Below, one piece after another: positions 9,773 through 19,306 of a stretch of 64,000 nt of DNA. Both the position numbers and the translations under genes were made by a program. This stretch comes from Gnetum montanum (Eukaryota > Streptophyta > Gnetopsida > Gnetales > Gnetaceae): NCBI GenBank assembly GCA_015680685.1, contig MNCI01009117.1:457715-521714 (forward strand), in the 5' to 3' direction. The notes beneath the pieces were generated by a model. It made no database searches, was not told the origin of the DNA, and worked only from the letters and a program-made list of their open reading frames with translations. Every line of letters begins with the position of its first letter. Within the stretch, counting starts at the first letter, position 1.

Positions 9773-11139
9773 GTCAATGTATGGAGGACGGACTTGAGAG
9801 ATGTTGACAAAGAATACAAAACACTGCAAAAGACAAAACTCTAACATTGCTCTTTGGTGATCACCAAGATGTCACTCAGCTATGCTTGAGAGTGTTGCAT
9901 TTGTTATATGTGGGAAAGGGAAGGGTTAAGTGGGGAGGAAGGAGGTTCAGGAAAATGGTAAAGATGAGACTTAGCATAACCCCTCTTCGGAGTGCTTGTG
10001 AGGGAGTTGTTCGCATGGTCATCTTTGCTTTTGCTGACCTTTGACCTCTCATTGAGATGATTAGAGAGGGTGATAGCAAAATAGCTTATGTGCCATTTGT
10101 TTTAGGCACATTTTGTGTGTGTGTGTGTGTGAGCTTTTGCTCTCTTACACTTTTTCCTTTTGCTATTTTACCGTTTACATTTGCAAACAACCTTGTTGTA
10201 GGACAAGTGTTTCTTTCCCAAGATGAGTTGTGTTACATCCACATGGGCTTTAACCTACCTACAGATGCTTCCCATGTGGCAAGCTATGTTACGTGCATCA
10301 TGGACTTTGCGGTTGGACAAATGGGAGGGATTAATAGATGTTTGGAAAATCTTGTAAAAGAGGGGAGAGAGTGGAATTGCAGGTGCAAGGAACGAGGTAA
10401 AGGAGCTTAAAGGGAAGGATAGGATGTGCACTCCGAGTAGCCAAGCTAATCAAGTTGACCACCTTGAAGCGATGTAGTATCCTATCACCATGGTGAAACA
10501 CACCTCTGACCGACGCCTCTCTGGTACGCACCCTGCAAACACAATAGAAAGAAAACTAGGAGAAACAACCATGATGCAAAATGAAGGTGAAGGTCTTGCT
10601 TGCTATGAACACTGTTGGAGCTTTAGACTTTGTTGCTGAGGCATGCGACGTCCAAACTAGGAAGGCCAACCGTGGCCTTGGTAGCATCAATGTGGAGGAG
10701 TTGGCACTGAGGAGGCTAGGAGTTACTATGAATGCAGATGCTTAGGAATTCCTGCCCAAGGCAAGCATTATCAGTTTAGCTATGAGATGGGCTACCCAGC
10801 AGCTAAACTTCTTTTGAGCTTAGGCGTTGGTAGGGGCTGGAGGATAACAATATTGTGGCTAGGCCACAATACTGTTGGAACACCAGCAGCAGGCGCTGAC
10901 CAGGGAAGCTACTGCCAGGGCAATGAGCCATAGTGGTAGTAGGTCTAGAGGGTTAGTAGGATGTCATATGACATCTCTGGAGGATCAGCAAGATGTTAGG
11001 AGCAGTGGCATTGCATATGTTCCAGAGGGTGTTTTCTTGGCATTGTGAACTGCATTCTGGAACTACAATGCCCCACCCCATGTCGGCACTATGCACTCTC
11101 GCTTGTTGTGTACTGGAATAGATTCATGCTGGGGACCTA
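9773..11139. other. 3' internal region of C with a possible antisense coding remnant at 10581-11047
   Basis: The part 9773-10520 is homologous to 1-755 (element A) and shows no conserved frame. It includes a (TG)9-like run at 10112-10132. From 10581 on the + strand, an ATG opens a frame with few stops for about 155 codons: MKVKVLLAMNTVGALDF, then VEELALRRLGVTMNADA, and later a Gln/Ala/Arg-rich part ending VPEGVFLAL at 11047. It has stops near 10744 and 10817 and no domain I recognise. It may be a decayed antisense exon; it may also be chance. Confidence 0.35.
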
Positions 11140-11530
11140 CCATGAACCCAGTTTAAGGTCTTGGTAGACCATGGTGTGTTGGTTTAAGGTCTTAGAAAAT
11201 CGCTGTGCTGGTTTAAGGTCCCAGTAGACCATATGTGCTAGTTTAACATCATAGCAGATGGTCGCTATGCTAGTTTAAGGTCCTAGTCATTCGTTATGCT
11301 AGTTTATCATCATAGCGGATGGTGGATGAGCTATTTTAAGGTCCTAGCAAGCCGTGCTAGTTTATAGTCATAGCGGATGGTGGATGGTGGATGGTGGACA
11401 ATCTGTGCTTTGCCACTTTTACGTCATAGTAGAAGTTTGCCACTTTTACATCGTAGCAGACGTTTGTTTGCCAGTTTTATGTTGTAGCGGACAAGCTTTG
11501 CCAGTTTTACATCATGGAGAACATGCTTAC
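11140..11530. repeat. Degenerate tandem array, 'TGCTAGTTTAAGGTC-TAG' units
   Basis: About ten units of 35-45 bp carry a gtttaaggtc/gtttatagtca core followed by 'atagcagatggt'. Later units have 'tgccacttttacatcgtagcaga'. The array borders the integrase end of pol. A related array lies on the other side of pol at 14870-15345. Confidence 0.75.
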
Positions 11531-11542
11531 CATGTTCATGCT

Positions 11543-12625
11543 TTAGATGTAGTACGGCTTGAGGTATGAATGATTCACCGGATTTGCAAACTTGTTGCCG
11601 TCCATGTTTGCCAGCTTGAAGGCCCCGTTCCCAAAGGCTTTTGTGACCATGTATGGACCTTCCAAATTTGCTGATAATTTGTTCATATGTTCACGGATAG
11701 CCTTGAGAATGAGGTCTCCCTCTTGTATTTGCCGTTGATGTGGATTTGCATGATGTTTTTGCTATTGCTTATTTTGATAATGCTCTATGCGACCTAGTGT
11801 TTGTGCATGCTCCTCCTCTATTGAGTTGAGGTCGATGATCCTCGATCCGTTGTTTTGGGCTTCGCTCACAAAATTTGATAGGATCATCCAGAGTGATGAC
11901 ACTTGCAACTCAAGAGGTAACACCGCTTCAGATCCATGAACAAGACTATAAGGTGTCTTACCTGTCGTAGTCCTGCATGTTTTCCTGTAAGCCAACAACA
12001 CATACAGGATTTGCTCATGCCATCACCTCTTGTTGTTATTAATAATTTTCTTTAGCAAGTTGATGATGGACTTATTTGTAGCCTTTGCTTGTTTGTTCAC
12101 CTATGGGTAATATGGCGAGGAGAACGATTGTTTGATGCCAAGATTGCTACAAAAGGTTTGGGTTTCTGAACTACTAAACTGTGGTCCATTGTCGATCATA
12201 ATAGTCATGGGAAGCCCAAACCTTGTCACAATGTTGTCCAAGATGAAGTGGCAAACCTGCTGAGATGTAGTCTTCCTTAGGGGGATAGCATCCACCCACT
12301 TAGTAAAATACTTAGTGGCGATGATGATGAAGCTATGCCTTGTAGAGGACTTAGGTGTGATAGGTCCTATGAGGTCTAGTCCCCATCGTTGGAATGGCCA
12401 CGTGATCTGCGTTGGATGCAGGTCTGTAGGTGAAACATGTATGAGATTTGCGTATCATTGGCATGTATCACATATCTTGACTTTGGCTAGGCACTCATGC
12501 TCCATGTGAGGCCAGGAGTACCCTAGACATTTGATTTTTACAGCCATAGCCCTAGGTGCTATGTGTCCACCACATAGTCTCTTGTGTACTTCATTATTCA
12601 CCTTCTATGCTTGCTCCTTATTTAT
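11543..12625 (-). pseudogene. Integrase of C pol, catalytic Glu replaced
   Basis: The HHCC zinc domain is visible near 12600-12460 (VHKRLCGGHIAP ... CDTCQ). The core domain has WGLDLIGP with the first Asp, IDNGPQFSS with the second Asp, and VNKQAKATNKSI, where the family has A-E-ATNK. The catalytic Glu is therefore Lys here. The C-terminal part runs through EGPYMVTKAFGNGAFKLA to the end. In-frame stops occur before VNKQ and elsewhere. Integrase joins element DNA to the chromosome. Confidence 0.88.
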
Positions 12626-12689
12626 GCATGCTAGCAATATCCCGTCATAGGAGTGTGTGCACAGGACGTTGTCTCCCATGAGCACATAT

Positions 12690-13417
12690 TATCGAGCACG
12701 CTTATGAATCGCATCTCTTTGGGCAGATGTCAATTTGCTTGGGGGATCGCCATGTTGTAGGTAGGCTTTAATGTTGGCGTACCACTCTTGGGTATCTGTA
12801 GTGCTAACAAAGGCTACGTGTCCCACCTGAGTGATAGGCTTAGTACACTCAGTAATCGAGGTTGGTAAACTTGCGAACAAGTGTGATGGAATATTTAACG
12901 CTAAGGTGGCGAAGGCATCTGCTACGGTGTTTTCGTTACATGGCACATGTTGCATGTCTGTATTTGCAAATTGTTTGAGCAAAGTTTTTGCTAACTCATA
13001 GTAGGGTTGCAGGTGTGTAGCTTTGTAGGCGTAGACCTTGGTGATTTGATTTACAACTAGTTGTGAATCTCTGTGAATCGCCAAGTGTTGTATACTTAAT
13101 TCTTGGGCTACTAAGAGGCCCCTAAGTAACCCCTTGTACTCTACCATATTTTTTGTACAAGGGAACACAAAAAGGTAAGCAAAGGGATGCATTTCCCCAA
13201 AGGGGAATGTAATGACAGTAGCTGCACTATCCCCTCATGCAGTCGAGGCACCGTTGAAATGAAAAGTAGCTTCAAGATGCGATGGGACAACATTGATAAT
13301 GCTAACATGCTCATCTAGGAATTCGGGATCTATGAACACCTGGTCATTGATAGGTGAGGTCGTAAGTTGTGTTGCTATGGCTTGACCTTTCATTGACGAT
13401 TGGCTCACATAGTGCAA
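12690..13417 (-). pseudogene. Second, archaeal-type RNase H domain of C pol (Tat-clade hallmark)
   Basis: The run FHFNGAST (RNase H first strand, with the catalytic Asp expected as F-D-GA replaced by FHFNGA), a stop, NMVEYKGLLRGLLVAQ with the glutamate of the second motif, HRDSQLVVNQI with the third-motif Asp, and NTVADAFATLA with the fourth-motif Asp together outline the complete fold. Tat-lineage gypsy elements carry this extra domain after the ordinary RNase H. The first catalytic Asp is lost, so it is probably inactive. Confidence 0.82.
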
Positions 13418-13779
13418 ATTGAATTCCGTTGTTATTGCTTTTCACTGAGCTATCCTACTACTTTCATATAGATTGTTCATGATAGCCTAGAGTATGTTTC
13501 TCTTGCAAATAATGTTAATCTTGCTACAAAATAGATAGTGTCTCCACATCTTCAATGCAAACACTAAGGCAAGGTAGTTTCTCTCCACCGCATTGTATTT
13601 CACTTCATACGCTATCAATGCATGACTTAAGTAGTACACTGGTATCTCATAACTGTCATCCTATTTTTGACATAACAGTGCCATGATAGACATGTTTGAG
13701 ATGGCAAGGTAGATGAAGAAAGGCTTATCCGTCTGTGGTGGGTAAACAGTTGGGAGATGCAAAAGGTATTTCTTCAGAT

Positions 13780-14335
13780 CATCAAAGGCTTGTTGGCACT
13801 GTGGTGTCCATTCGAAGTTAATTGCTTTCTTCAGTAGATGTTGCATGGGGTGTAACTTATCTGTCAATTTTTCTATAAACCTTCTAATGAATTGTACTCT
13901 ACCTTGTAACCCACACAATTCCTTAAGATTTGTAGGTGGTGCCAAGTTAACAATGGCCTTGACTTTGTCAGGGTCTACTCGTATTCCAACCTCTGATACT
14001 ACAAATCCTAACATGCATCCAGTTCTCACTCTGAAGACACACTTTTTAGGATTGAGGCATAAATCATGCATTTGACAACACTTGAGGACTACACCTAGAT
14101 CATTGGGATAATTAGCNCTCGAAAGTGGGAAATCATCTTTGATTGTTACCTTGTTCAGATCCCAAAAGTTTATACAGATTCGTATTCCTCCTATTTTCTT
14201 AGAAACTACAACCATGTTAGACACCCATTTCGAGTAATCAATTGCCCGGATGAAACCAGTCTAGTATAGCTTAGTGATTTCATCCCATATGGCTAGTGCA
14301 ATCTCTGGTTTAACCTTATGAGTCTTCTACTTAAC
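13780..14335 (-). pseudogene. Reverse transcriptase domain of C pol, catalytic core absent at an n
   Basis: The translation shows ICINFWDLNKVTIKDDFPLS, then the n at 14117, then NLGVVLKCCQMHDLCLNPKKCVF-like text, GFVVSEVGI and VNLAPPTNLKELCGLQGRVQF. In the family, the stretch from after FPL(P) to before the LNPKKC block holds about 120 residues, including the FGLxNAGATYQ and YxDD catalytic motifs. All of it is missing exactly where the n stands. The thumb and connection parts are intact. RT copies the element RNA into DNA. Confidence 0.85.
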
Positions 14336-14740
14336 TACTTTCATGCATGGGTCTAAGACGATGTTGTGCTGTATCAGCTTCGGATCTAAACCCAACATGT
14401 CGGTGTATGACCACGCAAAAACTTCAATGTTATCTTGTAGAATTTTGGCTACATCTTTGTGCATCTGTGAATCTAGGAGGGAACTAAGTTTCAACGCTTT
14501 TATCTCCCCCCTGGATGTGGTCGTAGGCATTTCGATGAGAGGGTCCTCAGTTACATCCTCGACCTCTAAATCTAGGGCTTGGACCAAATGCTTAGGTTAG
14601 TCTGGGGATGCTTCTAAGGATGCTATGATACTAGCTACGGGTGATTCCCAATCTATTAGATTTGGGTTTAGTTGTCTTGTGAGTTTGCCATGTGGACCTA
14701 CTAAAGCTAAAGGTGAAGAGAGATCATGATGAATTTCCAT

Positions 14741-14869
14741 TCTCACTCAACCTGCCAAAATGAGATGAAAGTCTAGTCAAGAGGTAACTTTTCGTAGTAA
14801 TCTGTGCATAGTGAAAATTTGCAGAGTAGCAATGAAATGTGAGAAATTGAGATAAATGGAAAGTATGAT
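14741..14869. other. Upstream region of pol ORF
   Basis: This is a short non-coding stretch between the pol ATG and the repeat array. In element sense it contains a pyrimidine run ending in AG just inside the pol start (14726-14711, ctctcttcacctttag), which could serve as a splice acceptor for a protease-to-RT intron. Confidence 0.35.
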
Positions 14870-15345
14870 AGAAAGCTTAATATTTGCTAGTTGAATGTCA
14901 TGGTGAACTACCTGGAAGTAAAAATGCAAAATTGCTAGTGTAGAAATGCAAAACTGCTAGTGTAGAAATGCAAAAGCTGCTAGTTTAATGTCTTTGCAGA
15001 CTGCCAATAGGTAGAGTACTAGTTTAAGGTCTTTGCGGACTGCTAGAATGTGAAAATTTTGAACGTGCTAGTTTAAGGTCTTTGCGGACCGACTAGACGT
15101 AAAAATACAAAACTGCTAGCATAAAGAAGGGAAAAATGCTATTGTAAAAATGCAAAACTGCTGATGTAAAAATGTAAAATTGTTAGTTTAATGTTATTGT
15201 AGACTGCCAATGAGTAAAAGGATCAAAACTGCTAGTTTAAGGTCTTTGCAGACCACTAACTAGATTGGAATTATGTGTTAGGACTACTAGTTTAAGGTCT
15301 TTTTGGACCGCCTAGGGAGATATTTTTTTGTGAAGGCAAATGGCT
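14870..15345. repeat. Degenerate tandem array, 'TGCTAGTTTAAGGTCTTTGCGGACC' units
   Basis: There are nine or more units of 30-60 bp, with cores 'gctagtttaaggtctttgcggacc' and 'gtaaaaatgcaaaactgctag'. It resembles the array at 11140-11530 in its 'gtttaaggtc' core, so pol is bracketed by related arrays. It ends about 150 bp before the TATA box of the antisense gene. Confidence 0.75.
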
Positions 15346-15494
15346 AGTTTGAAGCATGTCAAGGCTCTTCACCCAGGCCCACTTGTCTTAATGCGAACAA
15401 TGCTACCATGTCATGGTGGGCATGCTATGCTGCATGGCATATTCTACATTAAACGGGGAGAGCGAATAACAAGTTTCCTTTTCATCATTGTGGC
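15346..15494. other. Putative upstream promoter region of the antisense gene
   Basis: No coding signal is seen on either strand. It contains the imperfect palindrome 'catgctatgctgcatggcat' near 15420. Confidence 0.4.
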
Positions 15495-15502
15495 TATAAA
15501 TA
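15495..15502 (+). promoter_or_regulatory. TATA box of the antisense gene
   Basis: TATAAATA in GGC-TATAAATA-AGG lies on the + strand, about 200 bp before the ATG at 15694. A start site would be expected near 15525-15535, just before the 20-bp tandem repeats. The box is inferred from sequence and position only. Confidence 0.55.
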
Positions 15503-15542
15503 AGGATTAACCCATGGTAAATTGGACATTTTTATCATAGTA

Positions 15543-15631
15543 GTGTAGAGCCCAGATTCAAAGTGCAGAGCCCACATTCAGAGTGCAGAGCCCACATTCA
15601 GAGTGTAGAGCCCACATTCGGAGCGTAGAGC
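15543..15631 (+). repeat. 20-bp tandem repeat in the predicted 5' leader of the antisense gene
   Basis: There are four full units and one partial unit of 'gcagagcccacattcagagt' with 1-3 changes each. It lies between the predicted start site and the ATG, so it would be in the 5' untranslated region. Confidence 0.85.
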
Positions 15632-16358
15632 GATTGTGCCAATAGAGAGCAAGGCGATTCGACATAGCAACGAAGAAAGAGTCGACAAGAAAAATGATGG
15701 CTCCTAGGAAAGAACGCAAACACCTGGCACTTGCCAAGGTTGATAAAGTGAAGAAAATCCTAGGGCGTGTGACACAGGCACACGTCATGGTGCGAGAGAA
15801 GACACTGTTGACCTGGTAGGCTACTATGCTTCCTCTATTTTCTCATGCCTTTGTTATTGGTTTTACTTTTCTTATTTTTGTTTCCATGATTCTGTTTAGC
15901 TACCTATGCTTTTTCTATCATCGTGTTGTCATGTTTTGGCCCTTACACCATTGCTATTGCCATTTTGGCCACGGTGGATGTACAAACACTACGTTAAGAT
16001 TGCATGCAAGGTCGCCTAGACTGCCATCATTGCAGCTATCATTACCATAGAGGCTTGGATGATTCGAGCCACTTGGCATGAAAATAGTGTAGCGTAGGAC
16101 CCTCAGGAAGGTTTGGCCATGTGTGATGTGACAGTGTAACACGTGTTCTATCATGGCGTAATGTTAATCGCTTTGTTTGGCATAATCACTTTATTGCTAC
16201 GCTAAGCTAATTTTGCTATGCTATTGCCTTTGTGTTTTTGCTACGCTATGTGCATGGTGAGAATTGGTGCTACGCTATTTGCTAAAGTGCTAGTTTTGCT
16301 ATGCTATATATGCATTCCACTCGGACATGGTGTTAACATTTGCTGTTGTGTTGTGCAG

Positions 16359-17163
16359 GGTGGCGCTAAGGCCAATCTTGATTATCCTTGAAATTGTGGG
16401 GATTCTGTGCTGCATGAGTGAACCAGTGGCCAATGTCCCTCTGCCCCATACATGTGTGGGGTAGGAAGTGGTATGGTTTTGGGAGGGAGCACAAGAGTTC
16501 CTACAATTTCTCCTCCAACGCTTCAGTGTGATCGTTTGGTCACACCTGGCGGAGGAGGTAGTGGCTGCCATAATAGAAACCCTATTGCCTGGGGCAAATC
16601 AGGATATTCTAAGATTTTTGAGGGATGGAGCAATTAGTAGCAGGTAGGGAGAAGGATCTAGTCAGCACCCTAGAAATTTGAGGCGTTTGGCATGGATCTG
16701 GAAAATGCCTGACTATAATTGCTACCATCCCTACAACACTTTGTTTATTGCACATCATATGGGAACGTGCTTCAAAAACCCACTAGGAACTGTTTACAGT
16801 GCTGGTGGGTGAGTTTTGTAGCCATGTTTCGCTACACTGCAATGTTTGCTATGCTAGCAAAATGTTAACAGTGTGTTTTTGTTATCAGTTTTTTCATCAA
16901 TGAGGATGGGCTTCACAGCGATACGGATGTGTTGACCTTAGCACAGATGGCACTGTGGGAGTTTTCTTCCATTGAGAATATACCCATAGGTGTGATAGGG
17001 CAATGCGGGGGTGAGTATAAAACCTACCCAACCTAGTATCCCAAACTCTACAATAGATGCAAGGAATCCAGTTGGTTGGATGAGGGATGGGCACCCTTTA
17101 AACCGATCATCATTGAATATGTCTTGGTTAATCTTTCGCCATTCCCATTACCATTTAAACTTG
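16359..17163 (+). pseudogene. FCP1-like (NIF) HAD phosphatase module of the antisense gene (exons 2-3)
   Basis: After joining to exon 1 the frame reads PILIILEIVGILCC, which fits the first strand and motif I of plant FCP1-like proteins (LLxLDLNGLL) with the catalytic Asp changed to Glu. About 22 codons later come EGAQEFLQFLLQRF and VIVWSHLAEEVV, which fit the RPxxxEFLxF and VxVWSS motif II. Further on, YNTLFIAHHMGTCFKNPLGT fits the NTLLVDDSPYKxLxNPPxT motif III with the Asp pair lost. Order and spacing agree with the family. FCP1-like enzymes dephosphorylate proteins such as the RNA polymerase II tail; with motifs I and III altered, this copy should be inactive. It looks like a host domain captured by the element. 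Confidence 0.66.
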
Positions 17164-17304
17164 GTAAGCTAAATAGTAGTTACTGCATGTTCGAGTGTCA
17201 TTGCTATTTTTTTTGCTATTGGTGCTTTGCCTAACTTGTTTTTTGCTTTTTTTTTTTGTGTTTTTGTGCTTTTATGCTAACTTCTTTTGTGAAAACTACT
17301 ACAG

Positions 17305-18356
17305 GGGTGAAGAAGTCCCAGGAGGTGACAGTGATAACCTTTGGGAACCAGGAGGCCAACATCTACTTCAAGTACAAGGAGGTAGATGAGAGCCAACGTT
17401 GGATATGTAGTGCAGCCTTGAAATCCTTGCTCAAGAACCTTCAAGATGCTGGGCTCATGGATTTGTTCCTGGCCCCAAATCCAAGCATCCCTACCACTGA
17501 GATGCTCGCCCTAGCAGACTCCTTTTTTGACAAGGCAGACTGCTTCCGCACACGTGTACATGGTGTGCGGGTGGTCCTTGAAATTAATGACCAGCTATTC
17601 ATGGACCTTTTCAGTGTCCCTGCTGATGATCTCCTCATAGGATCAAAGACCAAGAAAGAGGTGAATTGTTAGAAGGAGGACATTGAGGAGTGGCTAGGGA
17701 TTGCAAAAGTGTGAAAGGAGATCCACATGGAGAAGATCAAGCTGAGGGCAGCCAAAGAGGTTTATCCCATCTTTCATGCTTGTGCTTTCCCCCAGCTACT
17801 TTCCCAAGGAAAGATCATTGGGATTGAGCAAGCTTGGATGATGTAGGAGGTCATGGAAGAGGAGGCTCGCTACAACTAGGCTAGGTATCTATGCAAGGGC
17901 CTACAAACTGATATCATCATGCTTCATAAGAAGCAAGAGTTCCATTTCAATGTGCACTACACCTTTTACATAGCCTTCTTGCGGCATTTGGTGGAGTTTT
18001 TGGTAGTCCATGAGAACAAAGTCTAGGTTATGCGAAATCACAATCAAATTTCCAAACCATGGATCTACCAAATCCTCTGGACCACGCAAGCCCAAGATCC
18101 CCCAAAAGCTATTGGAGAGTCATTTTCTATGATGACTAAGGGTCAGGTGGCTTGCAACGTTCATGGCCAGGATAGCATAGGAGAGGTGCCCCCTGCTACT
18201 ATAAGTAGCATGTTGCAGGGGAAACATCTCATTGCTAAAATGGTGACCACCAAGTTGCGGCGAAAGAGGCCTCAACTAGCTGAGGAGACCATCTGTATGG
18301 AAGAAGAAGAGGGGTGGACATTGCGGTTCAAGCTACGTAGGACGCAACCCCTAGTG
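17305..18356 (+). pseudogene. Exon 4 of the antisense gene: Tat-type extra-ORF domain
   Basis: The exon starts GVKKSQEVTVITFGNQEANI and has a first part (17390-17650) with ALKSLLKNLQDAGLMDLF, a helix and then a block with VHGVRVVLEINDQLFMDLFS followed by VPADDL. The pattern 'short helix, strand, V-G-V-x-V, then I/L-N-x-x-F/L-x-x-P' resembles the 'putative plant transposon protein' domain found in extra ORFs of Tat-lineage elements. The rest has Trp, Tyr and His-rich text (FNVHYTFYIAFLRHLVEFL) and a basic KLRRKRP near 18255. At least five stops occur. I recognise the domain type only by pattern, not by a search. Confidence 0.5.
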
Positions 18357-18482
18357 GTAAATGCATTTTCTTATGTTTATTTCCTCGTCTAGTTTGTTAC
18401 TGCTTGCTATGCTAAGCAACGTAGCATAGGGTAGCACCTACTTTAAGATAACTTGCTTTAAGCTAATGAGAATATGTTTTAG

Positions 18483-18903
18483 GAAGAAGAGGAAGAAGAG
18501 GAAGGTGATGAAGAGGTGTCAACCCCCAAGATGGGGGTGGCAAATAAAGACACAGAGGCCCTAGTCTCAGAGAAAAGGGCCCCAGTCAAGAGGGAAAGGG
18601 CCCTAGTGAAGAGGGAAGGAGCCCCTATCACTAAGGAAGGGGCTCTTGTTGTTAAGGAAAATTCTCCTATTGACGAGGAGGACATTTTTGGAGATGAAGA
18701 GGAGTCTCCTATAGATGAGGAGGATGCTGGTGCCTTAAAAGGAAAGTCACCAGCAAATAAAGAAGAAGCCTGCATCAACTTGGGAGGGACTTTTGCTAGA
18801 GATCCCTTTACCGAATGCAGTTTAGCATTGGGGGAATGGATGAACGCTAAGGATGCTACCATAGTCTTGAGTTAGAAAGGAGGGGAACTGTAATTAGACC
18901 TTG
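18483..18903 (+). pseudogene. Exon 5 of the antisense gene: charged repeat region
   Basis: The exon begins with a run of seven Glu, then repeats of about 7-8 residues of the type 'K-R/E-x-A-P/L-V/I-x-K/R-E' (APVKRE, ALVKRE, APITKE, ALVVKE), then two copies of SPIDEED. It is low-complexity and probably disordered. The exon ends at a strong donor GTGAGT (18904). Two stops (18873 and 18891) are near its end. Confidence 0.6.
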
Positions 18904-19306
18904 GTGAGTTTGACAATATATTGGATGATGTGTTGATGGGCAATCCCCCTATTATCACCCCCGAGGGTTTACTGGGTAGGAGCCCTCACACTGTCATTTT
19001 CTTTACTCACAGCCTTATTACAATTAACCTTGGTCATTACTGATGCATTTTGTTGCATGAAAGACACCACTGTTAATGCTGCAAGACCCCCTTTGATTCA
19101 CATGGAACCATGGGCAAAGACCCCTGACAAGCTTACGTTCATGCAAGGGGTCATCGACGACATGCTCAGCCATCTCAGACAAGTCGATCCTGAAGAAGGT
19201 AAGTAAAGTAGCTATGTTAGGCTCTTTCATGTTGTTACGCTAGAGTTCTTGAGTTTGCTAACTTTTCTACGCTAGTGTGACTGATGTGCTCTTTGTGTGG
19301 TCATAG

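Larger units (their letters stand above)
11543..14740 (-). pseudogene. pol: pol polyprotein of element C (RT, RNase H, archaeal-type RNase H, integrase), broken
   Basis: The minus-strand frame opens at the ATG at 14740-14738 (MEIHHDLSSPLALVGPHGK) and continues, with stops, to SYLKPYYI before the stop at 11545-11543. Domain order is: N-terminal part with FAWSYTDMLGLDP at about 14420, which is typical of Tat RT upstream sequence; RT (about 14330-13780); RNase H (about 13760-13420); second RNase H (about 13330-12850); integrase (12620-11543). Because pol starts with its own ATG far from protease, it was translated from a separate or spliced RNA. At least eight stops and the RT gap at 14117 make this copy inactive. 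It is probably about 1,060-1,180 residues if the RT gap is counted. Confidence 0.88.

Noticed and set aside
10112-10132. (TG)n run as a possible regulatory element
   Set aside because: Plain microsatellite; no partner in element A and no other support.
16299-16571. 90-codon minus-strand frame opposite exon 2
   Set aside because: It overlaps the better supported + strand exon, which has motif and splice evidence.
18479-18862. 127-codon Ser/Pro-rich minus-strand frame
   Set aside because: It is the mirror of the Lys/Glu-rich exon 5 of the + strand gene; low complexity creates the open frame.
18976-19012. A 37-bp intron (donor at 18976) before exon 6
   Set aside because: Too short for a plant intron; the GTGAGT donor at 18904 gives a 109-bp intron and keeps the frame.
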